Assembly: GCA_001953115.1 (NCBI GenBank)
Contig: LSSL01000374.1
Location: 8,347-37,662 of the forward strand
Direction: 5' to 3'
From: Smittium mucronatum
Taxonomy: Eukaryota; Kickxellomycota; Harpellomycetes; Harpellales; Legeriomycetaceae
DNA: 29,316 nt
The notes under the pieces were generated by a model. The model saw nothing but the letters and a program-made list of their open reading frames with translations. It did not search any database and was not told the DNA's origin. The position numbers and the translations under genes are program-made. How positions within the stretch are numbered: the stretch's first letter is position 1; every line of letters starts with the position of its first letter. Of this stretch, positions 10,001-22,296 are shown in pieces.

Positions 10001-13000
10001 TAATAGGTGACATAAATCCTCAGTTAAATCAACTTCTCGAAACTGAATTTGATAAGTATTCCAATGGCACTCCACCTGTTCCAACTAGATCACAACCTGA
10101 TTCCAGTTCGAATTCAACTAATGACAAAGTAGGGTCTAAAAGTTCTTCTACGGCTGTTGATTCAAATGATTCTGATCTCTTGGATGAGCTTTATCCCCGT
10201 ATTGATGTTTCTGGAAAGTTCAACTCTGCATTTTTGAAAAAATTGGGAGATACTAATTGGAAGGTCAGAAAAGAACAGTTAGACCTCATCAGTTCAGTCA
10301 TTGAAAGTTCTAATAAGAGAATTCTTCCAACATTATCTAATGATTTCTTTTCTGGAATAAAGAATCGGCTATCAGACTCAAATAAAAATTTGATTGTCCA
10401 AACTCTTGAGGTTCTTGCATTATTATCTGAAAGTATTGGGATGGAATTCGAAAAATATGTAAAAATCGTTGGCCTGGCAACAATGCAGTGTCTAGCTGAT
10501 AAAAAGCCTAATTTAAGATTAGCTGCTACAAAGGCTTTGGATTCATATTCTTTGAATAATTTTAAAGCTTTTGATCAATTGATATTTATTTCCTCTACCG
10601 CTTTACAAAATGACTCGCCGGAATTGAGAAGAGATCTATTATCCTGGATCAATAAATATTTTAAGAAGTATACAGATTTGGGTTCTCATCCTTCTGAAAT
10701 ATCTCCTGGCATTGATTCTATCTGCACTGTTATGTTTTCATGCTTACAAGATAAGAGCAGCGAGGTTAGGAAAAATTCTTTAATGGTAACTAAATATATC
10801 ATTGATTGCATTGGTTTTTATGAATTAAAGGATTTATGTTCTAACCAATTGAAAGGATCATCTTTACAGACTGTGCTTGGTATGATAGACCAATTACAAC
10901 CAAAGGAACCCCCTAGAGCTACTAGGGACGATTCATCTAAAAAAGTAATGACAGCAGCAGAACTTTTAGGTGCCACAAAATCTAAATCCCATCAACAAGT
11001 TCAAAATCAAACATTAAATATACCCAGTCAGCAGAGGCCAGTTAAACCAACAAGACCAGCATCTTCTATGAACTCAAGAGAGCAGAATACTAGAAGCGTT
11101 TATTCGCCTCAATCCTTGCGTTCTAATTCTGAAAAGCCAACCTCATCAACTTCATCTCAACAAGCTGCATCTATTGGGGGCGGATTACGCCGTCCCATGG
11201 CAATTAGAAAAATTGGTACTTCAGCAACAAGCACCAGATCCAACAGCCCTCAACCTAGAGCAACCTCTCAGATTTCGAACAATCAGGGTTCTGGTGGTGG
11301 GGGTATTGGAATTAATAAAGGAAGAATGTCATCATTAAATACTCCTCCATTAATAGGAGGTGACGAGAGGAGTAAAGAGAATAGAGGTAGAAGGGATGCT
11401 TCTGCACATATATCAAACAAATGGGTCTTTAATGAATCTCCAAGACCTGAATTGATTTCGATTTTGAATGAACAGATGACTCCATTCTTCAGTTCTGAAT
11501 TATTGGGTCAATTATTTTCTACTGGTCATTACAGAGACAGAGATTATTTGGTGGGGATGACGACATTGGATGAATTATTATTTATGAAAAGCGAAATTAA
11601 CAGATATCAGATCAGCGAAGAAATAATAAGGGAAAGAGTTGTTTCCAACTCCGATCTTATTTTTAAGTACATTAGCATAAGACTGTATGATACTCAAACA
11701 AATCCAATAATGAAAAGCATCGAGTTAGCCGAACATCTAATAGAATTCTTAGAGCAGAGTAGCATTCAATTAAGCGATTATGAATCCAATATTATCATCC
11801 CACATCTAATATCCAAATTAGGAGACTCGAAAGAATCAATAAGATTTCGTGTCCGCTCATTGATTACTTCTAAACTTCCAAGATTATTCCCACCTTCTAA
11901 AATTTTCATGCTGCTGGTAGAAACTGGTCTCAAGAATGGAAGAAACTCAAGAACTCGTCAAGAGACCCTGGATACAATGACTTATTTGGTGGATAAAAGA
12001 ACAGGTGGTCTTGGTCTCTTCTCGGTTTGTCCCGATCCTTCAAAAGTCGTTCACATTGTAGGAAATTTAATAAAAGACAAAGATGCTAGCGTAAGAACAG
12101 CATCTTTAAACTGCTTGGTAGCTTTCTGCACTCAATTACAAGGTGGAGTTCAAGAGCTATGGGCACTTGTTGGACCATTGCCTGAAAAAGAAAGGGGGAT
12201 GCTTGAGGAAAAAATAAGAAGAAGCGATCTACTTTCTAGAGGATCATTGGGAAAAAATTTAGGAAAAAGATCTCCGATGCCCTCTACATTAAAAAGATCC
12301 TCTATTCTTCCCCCATCCGGTCGTAAAACCCCAATATCAACACAAATATCTCAGCTAAAAACTCCAACTAGTGTTAGACAGAGATCTAGAATGGCTTCTC
12401 CTTCCTTTTCTGATTCAGAAAATTTACAATTTCCTGAACCTCTACAAGCTGCGCCTCAAATTTTGGAGCCAAAGCCTTCAGCAAAAGATAAATTTAACCT
12501 CCCGAACTTTTTTTCGCAAAACAATAATTTCAAAAACATTAGTTATGCTTCTCCCGGGGTTTCAAAAACGGGTACAATTCTCAATCGCATGGGAGACACT
12601 TTTGAAAATACTCAAAAGTTAAATAATAACAGTTCCAATTCTTTTCAATCGAGCTTTCTCATTTCAATAGATAATCTTTCTTCAGGGTTAGACAATATTT
12701 CGGACCCTCTAGATAAAATAATAGAAGCTTTAACAAGTTATGTTAATAATAGCCGGGCTGATGAGCATGCTTTTATTGGACAGAACATAAATTCTTTAGG
12801 TAGTAGAATTTCTATTTTGATTATGGAGTCATTTAGACAAAGCTCAAACTATTCCGATAACTCTAGATATATTGAACTTTTACATACTAACCTTTTAAAA
12901 GCTCTACACATTATTACCAATGATTTAACATGGGCACAAAAACTCGATGGGGTTAATTTAGCGATAATTTTTGACAATTTGGTCTCTAGTATGTCTCAAT

Positions 13001-14442
13001 TAAGTCCTAGAGAGGGCACTTATGTAAGGGTTCTTAATTCGGCTTTAACAGACATTATTAGAAATTGCAAATCTTCAGTGCTAATTCCTCTCGTTTTGGA
13101 TTTGTTTACTAAATCAAACATTGATCCAATAAAATATCCTCTGTTGTCAACTGAAGATCAAAACAGGAAGAAATATGTTGATATTCTATTAAGATGCTTG
13201 TGGAGAATCGAGAAAGGATTTACAAATGAAGTAAAGCAGTTATTGCATCAGATAGAATCCTGCCCCAATCCAAATACCATTTTAAGTGAAAGTGGCTTGG
13301 ATTTAATCTTCTTCAACATTGATATTTTCTTTGAGAAAATACCAGAAACTGAATGGGCAAAAAGACTGATGGATGATGTTTATGTTTTTGGGGATGAGCC
13401 TATGAGATCAGTAAAATCCATTATGGATTCATTGATTACCAACCTTAAGGATCTTTCTTGGTTATTTATAGGTCAGATAATAAAAAATTTGACTATGAAT
13501 AATGTATTAACATTGCCATTCATAGGAGACTCAAGAGAAGATTTAGATTTGATGCTTGAGAAAAGATTCAAAGAGATTGAGAAATTTGTTGCAGACATGG
13601 CCAATGTTTCATATGTAATTAAAAATATAGCTAATTATTTGAAAATTGCTCCAAACCCAGATCAGTGGGAATACATTTTGACAAGTATGAGCAATGGCTC
13701 AAAAAACAATGGACATTCAATTGAAGAATCTGAAGAAATTTTCTCGATAGATGAAAAGTTCAAAGACTCTCTTTTGGTATCACCAAGACCAAAGCCAAAA
13801 TTAATGATCAGTTCCGAATCACCAGAACAAAAGTCAATGGCTTCACCATCCAGAACTGGATATTCATTCTTAGAGTTAAAAAAAGATCCAAAGAAGCAGG
13901 AAAAGATTAAAAGTATGCTTGCAAATAGTGAGATAGATGATATTATTGCATCTTATCAAAATAACACAAGAAGAACCCCTATTTCTGATTCAATCTCAGA
14001 ATATAACGCAGAATCTACAATCGCGAATTCGTCAAAAATGGATGAAGATTATAAAGATATATCTTTGAACTTTCAATCTTCGGGGCCTCAATCTTCCACA
14101 TCTCACCATAAGTTCATAGATGTGGATACTAATATAATTTCAAGCCATTCTAATAGGAATCCGATTTCCGATATAGATATGAACAAATTCCCTATAGGAT
14201 TATCTCTAAGCAGAAGTGGGGTTTTGAAAAACTCGGGTTCTAGTGCCAGTGTTTTAAGCACAGCTAGCAGCAATTCTAATAATTCTGAGAGCGAACTGTT
14301 TAGGCAGACTGGGACTTCTAATCTAACTTTAGCAAGCCAGAATTTACTAAATAAGCCTGCATCTATCACTTTTGATAAGAGGCTCAAGGAATTAAAAGAG
14401 AGACTTGATGAGATGAGGAATAGGAATAGGAGGTTCGGGTAG
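7011..14442 (+). CDS. STU2/CKAP5: XMAP215/ch-TOG/Dis1-family microtubule polymerase, five TOG domains, six exons
   Basis: Exons: 7011-7070, 7153-7349, 7426-7552, 7612-7691, 7772-7862, 7930-14442 (2355 aa). The family binds tubulin through TOG (HEAT-repeat) domains at microtubule plus ends and spindle poles and speeds polymerisation. The start is chosen because exon 1 ends in LTHK and joins exon 2 at VWKVRLGAY, the canonical TOG1 opening. Approximate residues: TOG1 1-228; TOG2 271-505 (KWKERKESL, W296); TOG3 669-897 (W692, PGWKESNFQ, ending TPPVPTR); TOG4 933-1175 (NWKVRKEQL, W962); TOG5 1347-1619 (KWVFNESPR); C-terminal helical domain 1765-2102 (LLRCLWRIEKGF), the region that contacts TACC proteins in relatives; short coil 2331-2353. 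Ser/basic linkers hold CDK-type S/TP sites and a TKIP motif (601-604). The length and five TOGs resemble animal, plant and amoebal members, whereas Stu2 and Alp14 have two. No damage was seen. Confidence 0.96.
7071..7929 (+). other. Five short spliceosomal introns of the TOG gene
   Basis: Introns: 7071-7152 (82 nt, GTAATA...AAG), 7350-7425 (76 nt, GTAAAT...TAG, phase 2), 7553-7611 (59 nt, GTAAAT...TAG, phase 0), 7692-7771 (80 nt, GTTTGT...TAG, phase 2), 7863-7929 (67 nt, GTATTT...TAG, phase 0). Each junction was set by requiring an open frame and continuity of the TOG1 fold (for example CEIDTPNPVI to EKLLLGFDLKQPKAV, and SIRGE to GKTLSLELFRWVG). Intron 4 has a weaker donor than the rest. All five interrupt TOG1; the remaining 6.5 kb has none. 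Confidence 0.92.
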
Positions 14443-14477
14443 TCTTTATCAATTTAATATCATATGTTGATTTTTTG

Positions 14478-14721
14478 TACCAAATAACATTTATTAAATA
14501 CTTTATATATATCATTTACACTCATTATTTAATTAATTTTCAAATTCAGCTATTATTACATCTATTAAAAAGCTTATGGGCTCACATTTTTCTTAATTTT
14601 ATAAATTATAAATAAGTTGAATTACAAATATGCATATTTTTTCTATATCGGTTTTCGAACGAGACTTTTAAACGATTCTAGTTGATTTTTAATCTAATCA
14701 TGCCCCTTATGTTATTTGGTA
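14478..14721. mobile_element. Possible MITE with 13-bp perfect inverted ends and TA flanks
   Basis: TACCAAATAACAT at 14478-14490 is a perfect inverted copy of ATGTTATTTGGTA at 14709-14721. If the outer TA on each side is a target duplication, the element is 240 bp with 11-bp inverted repeats beginning CCAAATAACAT, as in Tc1/mariner-derived MITEs. The interior is AT-rich and non-coding. It sits 36 bp after the TOG stop codon, so it would form much of that gene's 3' UTR or terminator region. A single copy is visible, so mobility is not shown. Confidence 0.5.
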
Positions 14722-14774
14722 TGATGGGTTTTCTTTGGATTAAACGGGTGATTTTCAAAGGCAAAATAGATCTT

Positions 14775-14826
14775 TAGGGTCTTAATATCCGTGAGAAAAA
14801 AAATAATAAAAATAGGGTCTTAATAT
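14775..14826. repeat. 14-bp direct duplication at the LINE breakpoint
   Basis: TAGGGTCTTAATAT occurs at 14775-14788 and again at 14813-14826. The second copy falls where the LINE reading frame becomes recognisable (GLNIALYP). The pair may mark a microhomology or duplication event at the 5' truncation of the LINE copy. It is not placed as a target-site duplication should be, because no copy follows the 3' end. Confidence 0.8.
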
Positions 14827-15345
14827 AGCCCTGTACCCAGATCAGTGAATAGGCTACCAGGAAATCGGAAAAATTTGAATTGGTCAGTTTTGGACGGTTC
14901 AACGCCTGACCAATGCAAAAATCATCGACGGAAAATTTAAATTTCTTTGCCTTTTTTGCAAAAAAAACACGCCAGTGACAATCGAGCACTTATTTTTAGC
15001 GTGCGAAAAATGGGATAACTTCCGCAGAAATATAATTGAGCAATTTTTCGCTCAAAATAATAATTTTTCAGAAAGTTTTGGTGTTTCTTCTCTCGATCCA
15101 GCTCAATTGGGGCAGGTCGGAAAACTCCTTGGGGGGGGAGGGTCTAAAAAATCTTTTTGTCAGCTCCGCGCTGAAGATGCCAGCCAAATAATCGAACTGG
15201 GAACAGCGAAATTTTTGTATGGCATTCGTGTTAACCGTCTATTAATACTTTCCAGTATTAATAGATCACCAGCCCCATTGAACCAATACCCAGTGGGTAC
15301 AGAGCTGCTAGAGTGGCGGAGCGGAGTTGGGTAGGAAATTTGTTC
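14816..15345 (+). pseudogene. 5'-truncated, degraded LINE (non-LTR retrotransposon) 3' end, copy A
   Basis: Translation from 14816 parallels the C-terminal part of the copy at 28627-29316: YPDQ, stop, IGYQEIGKI, stop, IGQFWTVQRLTNAKII, then a zinc-knuckle CLFC...TIEHLFLAC (Cys 14948 and 14957, His 14987, Cys 15002), then VGKLLGG, QLRAEDASQIIELGTAKF and GIRVNRLLIL, ending at TAG 15332-15334. Two in-frame TGA codons stand where the other copy has Arg. An indel carries the frame 17 codons past the family stop. The zinc-knuckle C-terminus is typical of LINE ORF2, where it is thought to bind nucleic acid. The copy keeps only about 500 bp and cannot be active. Confidence 0.85.
15239..15299 (+). other. 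Two RNA stem-loops conserved at the 3' end of the LINE family
   Basis: Stem 1 in copy A has 11-bp perfect arms, CTATTAATACT at 15239-15249 and AGTATTAATAG at 15254-15264, with loop TTCC. Copy B at 15794-15815 has arms ATTAATACT and GGTATTAAT with loop GGAA. The copy at 28648-28663 (minus strand) has TATACT and GGTATA with loop GGAA. Stem 2 has TACCC, AGT, GGGTA at 15287-15299. The minus-strand copy at 28609-28621 reads TGCCC, AGT, GGGTA, so pairing survives as G-U in RNA. LINE reverse transcriptases often recognise such 3' structures, so a role in priming is plausible but inferred. Confidence 0.6.
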
Positions 15346-15764
15346 GAAAATTTTCAATTTTTTTTTAAATTTTTTAATAGTGTTTTTATTCGTTTTTATT
15401 GTGTTTAAAAATAAATTGCACTTAAATAAAAAAAGGGTCCTCGTATGATTTATTTTAGTTTTTAAATGAATAATCTCCAAGAATTGAAAGTTAATAACAA
15501 AAAATTGAACTCTGGGTATTAAGATACAAACCAAATCGATATTAGTGACAAAATACGGAGTTTTGCTGGCTTCCGTGTGATAAAAAATACGACATGATTT
15601 AATCAACTTTATAATATCAAAATAGAACCATTTAAAACCAAAGAAGAAATTTGACTAAGTTTAATCTTTTTCAAAAGCAATTTAATTTTATACTCACTAA
15701 GAAAACGCTTTTCATAAACTTTAATTTTAAATTTAAAACTATAATTTATGCGTGAATAGAAAAA

Positions 15765-15895
15765 AAATTGGATGGAATTCGTGCTAACCTCCTATTAATA
15801 CTGGAAGGTATTAATTGATTGACAGTCTTCTTTTAACGATGAACAGTACATACAGAGCTTATATAGTGATGAAGGGGATTTGTTATGAAATTATT
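15765..15895 (+). pseudogene. Second degraded LINE 3' end, copy B, same orientation
   Basis: The stretch GGATGGAATTCGTGCTAAC, then CTATTAATACTGGAAGGTATT, matches copy A's GGCATTCGTGTTAAC and following bases, and encodes the same LDGIRANLLLILEGIN-like end. The post-stop part is weaker (GAACAGTACATACAGAGC against GAACCAATACCCAGTGGGTACAGAGC). Both copies run into a GATTTG or AAATTTG tail and then A/T-rich sequence. Only about 130 bp are left, 430 bp after copy A. Confidence 0.75.
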
Positions 15896-18800
15896 TTGAA
15901 AAAATATCTTTTTAAAAAAAAATTTATTCATTTTTTTTATTTAGTATTAAATTAAACTGTGCGAAAAATAAAAAACAAAAATAGAATCTTTTACTTAAGA
16001 GTGACCTTGAACTAAAAAATACACATTTTTTTGCAAGATACATCCTAATTTCTAAAAAAATAATATTTATTATTTTATACAGCAAAATAAAGAGATTTCT
16101 GAAATATTTTAAAAAATCTAATATAAAAAAAAATCAACCCAAAAAATCTTTTCACACTTCGATATATTATAAAATTATATATTTTTAAATTTATGTGAAA
16201 CATATGATACAATCTTTAATAATGAATTTCGAGAAATATATCAAAAACTGAAAATGTGCTTACTATTAAAAAATTATTTTAAAAAACATCACTAATTTCG
16301 CTACATAATTTTCTATAAATTTATATTGTTCTTATACATAATCTCGGGATTTTACTTCTTAAAAATTATGTATTTTTAATCCACAAGAAAAAAATTTACC
16401 AGTTCGATGTATGAAGTTTACAACTTTTTTGGTTTAAATTTTAAACATATTATACCGAAAAAACTTGAAAAATTACCCAAAAAGATATGTTTTAATTTAT
16501 AGTTGTTGATGTAAATGAAAATTGAATTTATGATAGTTTTTTTGTAAAAAAAAAAATAGATACCTTAATACATAGTTTTTTTTATAAGTTGAATGAATTG
16601 TTTTCTTTATAAAGTTTCAAAAAAAAAAATTAGAAATAATTTCCAAATTTATCCTCATATGAAATATCAAATTTTCAAAAGTGCAAAAATGTTGCCTGAA
16701 TCTACTAGGTATACTTTAATACAGCCTCTTCTTCTAAAAACTTAGAATGGTCCACTAATTAAAAGTTTGGTGAGTCTATTTTATATAATTTAATGCCTTA
16801 AAAACTCAAGAATATGTATTTTTGCTCATGTTTTAATAAATTCAAATTTAACTAAATCTACTCTGAGAGTGAGGGGAGCCTAAATAAGTCAGAAATGAGA
16901 AGAATAAAAAAATTCATAATTTCTCTAAAAGATAAATATCTAATATTGCTAAGACATAATAAAAACTTTTCAAGACTAAGAATTTGATTCGATTTATTTA
17001 TATATTTATACCGTATGCTTTCAAATTAGTAAAATTTTCTGACTGATTTATTCGTGAGCTATTAATAATTTTTCACTTTAAAACTAATTTAAATTTTACC
17101 ACATTTATCACACTGAATATTCTTTTTAGATATAATTTTTTTTACTTAATTTATTTATTTTTAAAAGTTTCTTTTAAATAGGCTTTCTAGGATTTTTTTA
17201 ATATGAAAAATCATTTTATTTGGGAAAAAATCGCTATTCTTGTGATAAAAAGGATATAGTGTTGGTTTGTAATAGCATATCTGCATTTACCAATCATTTG
17301 GCATAATTTCTATTCATATTACCCATATTACACGAAAAATAGAGTATTAATGTAGCTATATTATGAAAAAATATCCCTTAGAGCTTAGAATCGAAAACTA
17401 ATGTGATAATTTTAGTGAATGGACCATATATGAGAATGAAGGGCATTGAAATAGAGAAAAAAATTTACAGGTTGCAAAATATTTTTAAAAAAGAATACTT
17501 GGTTATAGCAGTAGTTATAAACTTTAAATCCTTTCAGAATCTCAAAAAAATTAAATATAAATATACCAGAAAATTCAATTGCGAAAAATAAGTTATATTA
17601 AAACTTGTAGAGTAAATTTTGAAATTTTTTAATGAGGGCTTAAAAGCGTATTTAAATTATTCAGGGTATATTTAGATTTCCATTGAATAATCAGAGAAAT
17701 TAATAAATAATTTCTATGCATTGAAAAATCTGCATATATTTATATACTATATAACAATTGATATTGTTAAATTTTATATAAATATGGCTTGAAGAACTGG
17801 AAATTTTGAGCGAAAAAATCTAAAACAGTATATGAACTATTTGAAGATAAAATAAAATAAAATAACATGAAAATATATTTATTTAATACTTTTATTGGTA
17901 GAGGTAGGTTACATATTCAAAACGAATTTTTTTAAGAAGATGTTAGCCCGTTTCAGAGCCTGAATTGAGTGTTTGAATTCATTCTTATAAATTTTTGATT
18001 GTTTCTATTAATTTTTATTTCTTTTTTACTCACTTCGAGGTTAATTTTTCTAATTTTTTTAAAAAAAAATTGCAATCTTTCTTTAAGTTTTTTTAAAATT
18101 TTAAAATCCAAGAAAATAGATTTTAGATTTAGCTTATTTTTTTATTTATTTCTTTTTGGTATTTAAAACAATAAATAAATTCCATAATGTCTAATTTTTA
18201 TTCCTATTATTGATAGAATTTATTGTGATGATTTTAATTATTGACCACCAGAATAAGATTTTTTTTTATTAAATAATGACCCTATTTCATTGGGGCGCTA
18301 AAAAAATCTTTACCAATAATTTTTTTTATCCTTAGTTTTTTAAATTTCAGAAAATCTAATTTTTTGGTTCCATACTCTCATTTTAATATTATCTCTGTAC
18401 TAAATTCATCAAAATCATTTTTATTTTCCACAATTTTTTATTGGGTAACATTTAAAAATTATATACAAGATTTTTACTTTTTTTAAAAAAAAAAGGAATT
18501 TTTTAAAATTTTAGTCTATTCATTAAAGGAACTTTAACCAAAATCCGTTTTATTTTATCTGTTGTAAAAAGAATACACAACTATCTTAATTAATATAAAA
18601 AATTTATAAAAGGTTTTCAAAAGCTTATGTAAAGCCTAAAAATATGTAATAAATATGCCTGATTTTCAAATTTATTTTCTCAGTAGCTATATAAATCTAA
18701 TATAAAATAAAACATACAATTAAAAAATAATTTCGAATAATTAATAGAACAGTTATTCATATTTTAATTTATTTATAAAATATTTATGGTTTAAATTAAT

Positions 18801-21800
18801 GTATTTTATATTTTTGCTATAAAGTTGACATTTTTATATTTATGATGGGATATAATAACTAGTGCAAGTCTAATGATAGTTATCATTCTGGATTTTGAAT
18901 AAATTCAAATTCGAAAAATGTAAATTATTTACAATTTAGGAGTTTTCTGATGATTATACTAGTAACACATCTATAAAATCTCCCAAAAAAATTTTTAATG
19001 TATAATTTCCTTGGGAATATTCTATAGTTATATATTTAAAAAAAACTTGAGTGACAGCTTTTATTAACTAGTATAGATTTTTTTTTATAAATAAAAATTG
19101 TTTATTATTTTTATATAATATTAATAATAATAGAATTCAACAAAAATTTTTTTTTTTTAGCATTTGATTTGATTATTTTTCAATCTCGCTTTTATAAGTA
19201 TTTAGAGAGTTTATCTAAGCCTTTTAAAGTGAATTTCATGCTGAACTTTAATTACAGTTATATTTTGTCAATGCATTGATAGTTATATCAAACTAACAGC
19301 TTTAAATTTTTTTCAAAAATAAAAACAATTTATCCCAAAAGGTATCCCAAAAATTGAAATTTTTAATTTATTCCTATAATTTTCACTTAATTAATATATT
19401 TTAGTTTATTTTATTTTTTATTTGACCTTTATTTAACTCAAAACTAATTTATATATGATTAATCGAAACAGCCTTTAACATAACCAAAAAATTTCAAAAT
19501 AAATTACATGAAGACTTTATACGATATGATTCTCTTGAGTATCAAAATGATAATAATAAAACTAGTTTTTTTCGCGAAATCATTAATGAAAACTCTATTT
19601 TTTTGTTTAATATAACCCTTTACGGACCCGAAAATGCTTTGATTTCTCGTTTGATAAATATTTTAATTTATATTTGATGTCATTACGGTTATTCTGATTA
19701 TAAGCACAAATTTATTTCAAAATATTATATTGACGAAAACTCGGTTAGTTTTTTTTATTATAGAATCTAAAATAAATATAATCGTTAATTTAATTTTATT
19801 TTTTAGCATAAAATATGTGTGAATATTTGCAGCAAAAACTCTTTCAGGATGGATAAACAAAAAAATTCTGTTTTTCTTACCTAAGTTTTTTTTTTTTTGT
19901 AATAAATTTAAAACTAAATCTTTTAATATAAATTTTAAATCAGAAATTTATATCGAAGACGTACTGCAACTTTTAATGAGAAAATTAACAAAATAATTTA
20001 AAAAATAATTTTTGATTGGCTACTTGTTATATTTATTAAACTAAAATAAAATCTTTGTTAGAAAATATGGATGAGATAAATTTGCGTTATAAAAAAGTTC
20101 AAATTATCCCTCTAAAAAGTTTATATTAATTATTTATGGGGTTTTTAATTAATACCAAAATTTTATGAATAATTATAACTTAAATATTAAGTATTAATAT
20201 AAATATAAATTTCATAACTGTACCATTCATAGTTTATAAAACATGCTTTTATTTTGATTTTTTTTTTCGATTGAAAAATTGGAAATTTAAATTGAAGGAT
20301 TATTTCATTTAATATTTAATTTGAAGCCAAAAAAATTGAGGTATTTAATTAAAATAAACAATAAATTTTGGTTATAAATCCAAATGCAACAAAATATATA
20401 ACTAATTTTTTTTAATAAAAAAACATATAAATTATATTGATTTGATATAATTGCATTCATTTCAAAAAAGAAAGGGGGGATCTATTTCTAATTAAACTCG
20501 CCAAATCAAAAATTTATTTCGATTTAAAAACATCTATTCAAATTTTATAAAAACTGGGAATTTTTATTAAAAGCCTTTAAACCAAATTTTTATTTTTATT
20601 TTTATTTTATTTTGATTTAATAAATTTCATAATTTATACTCTTTTAGAGTTCATTTTTCCATTTAATTATTTTTCCATTTTTACAGAATAACATCATACA
20701 ATACACTATTTGATCTAACCTATATATAAAAAAAAAATTAAAAAAAAGTACTATATTGAATTTTTTTAGACGAAATTAATCTGTATAAAATTAAGAACCC
20801 CTTTTGGAAATTTTATTTTAATAAAGAATCTTTATCAAAAATTATGATAATAAAGGAGTAACAAGTATTTTTTATCATTATTAATTAACTCATAAAAAAC
20901 CTTAATTAATATAGTGTGAGATATCTATAAGTACATATAGTTTAAATAAATTATTTAAGGCTCAATCCAGCTAATGAAAAAATAAATATAATAAATACAT
21001 TGGGGTTTTAAAGCTTAAAAAAAAAATTATTTTGTGTTTATGTGTAAAAAGAATTGTTTTTTAACAATTTTGTTTCAAAAATTATGATTTTTTATGCTTG
21101 TTATTACAAAAAAAATGAATTGAAAAAATGGTCGATTTTATCCGAAAAACCCCCCCCCACATTTCGTTATGCTGCTTCTCATAATTAAAAAAATCAATTA
21201 TGGTGATAGATATTATCAATTTTCGATTAAAGAAATTTTATCGAAAAAGATTTTGTTTTTTTAAAAAGAATTTATGTTTTCAAATAAACAGATTTTTTTA
21301 ATTTAGTGATTTTAATTCAAAAAGATCTGCCATATTTTTTTATTAAATTTATATAATTATAGCCAATTATATATTTTTTTAGGATTTTTTAAAAAAATAA
21401 TGGTGTTTTTTTTTCTTTGATCTTTTAATAGAAATCTAGCGTTTATTTGAATTAAATAAAATAAATTGGTAAAATGAAATGAAGAACTTTTTTCGATAGA
21501 TTACTTTCATCTTTATATTTATAATAATTTTATAAAATATATAGTAATATTGATTGTTATTTATTGAACTACTGCCAGATTTAGACTTCTCAAAATCTAA
21601 TAATCATAGTAAAAATGTATAAATATTTGGAGGAAAATGGCGGAGAATATAATTGAAAATATGATAGATTCAATTGAAAATAAGTATTTTAGGTTATGAA
21701 CATCATAAAGATAATGTTTAATATGAATAGATAATGTAAGTTTAAAATAATTTTCTTCAATACTTTAAAGTTAAATAATTTCCAAACCCACTGATAAACG

Positions 21801-22296
21801 ATAGAGAATGTAAATTTCTTAAATTTAAAAGAATAAATAAAACTATATTAGAATATTTTACAACCCCAAAAATATTTTAAAAAAATAGAAAAATGAATTA
21901 AATGCAAGATTGAAAATCATCGATCTCAATTTTAACAGATTTAACAAAAGGTTATAAAAAAAATTGTATCAAATAAACTCAAAATTAAGGAGTTTGTTAA
22001 CAAAAAACACCTGAAAAAACAAATTATGTCAAAACGAATAATCATATTTAATATCCCAAAAAAAAATTTACTAAAATATAATATAAATAAGCTATTGAAA
22101 TCGCAAAGATAAAAAATTTGTTAATAAAAAATGATAAAATCGGAAAAATATACACTAAAATCAAATCAGCAGAAATTCTTTAAAATTCAAATTAATGATG
22201 GCTAAAGTGTTATACTAGGTAAAATATTGATTAACCAAACTGAGATTTAATACACATCACTAATAAGACACTTATCACGAAAAGCAGCTATAAATT

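Noticed and set aside
7996..14442. Treating the gene as starting with the uninterrupted frame at 7996
   Set aside because: The codon at 7996 is TTG inside TOG1. Five upstream exons with clean GT-AG junctions complete TOG1 back to an ATG at 7011.
14775..14826. 14-bp duplication as a LINE target-site duplication
   Set aside because: Both copies lie at the 5' side of the LINE fragment and none follows its 3' end.
15160..15606. 148-codon minus-strand open frame
   Set aside because: It runs antisense to the LINE copy A coding sequence and continues into AT-rich 3' sequence. It has no family resemblance.
17403..17591. 62-codon plus-strand open frame in the AT desert
   Set aside because: The Lys/Ile/Asn-rich composition is as expected from AT-rich DNA. 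There are no domain, start or exon signals. The similar frames at 25303-25485 and 27147-27332 were rejected for the same reason.
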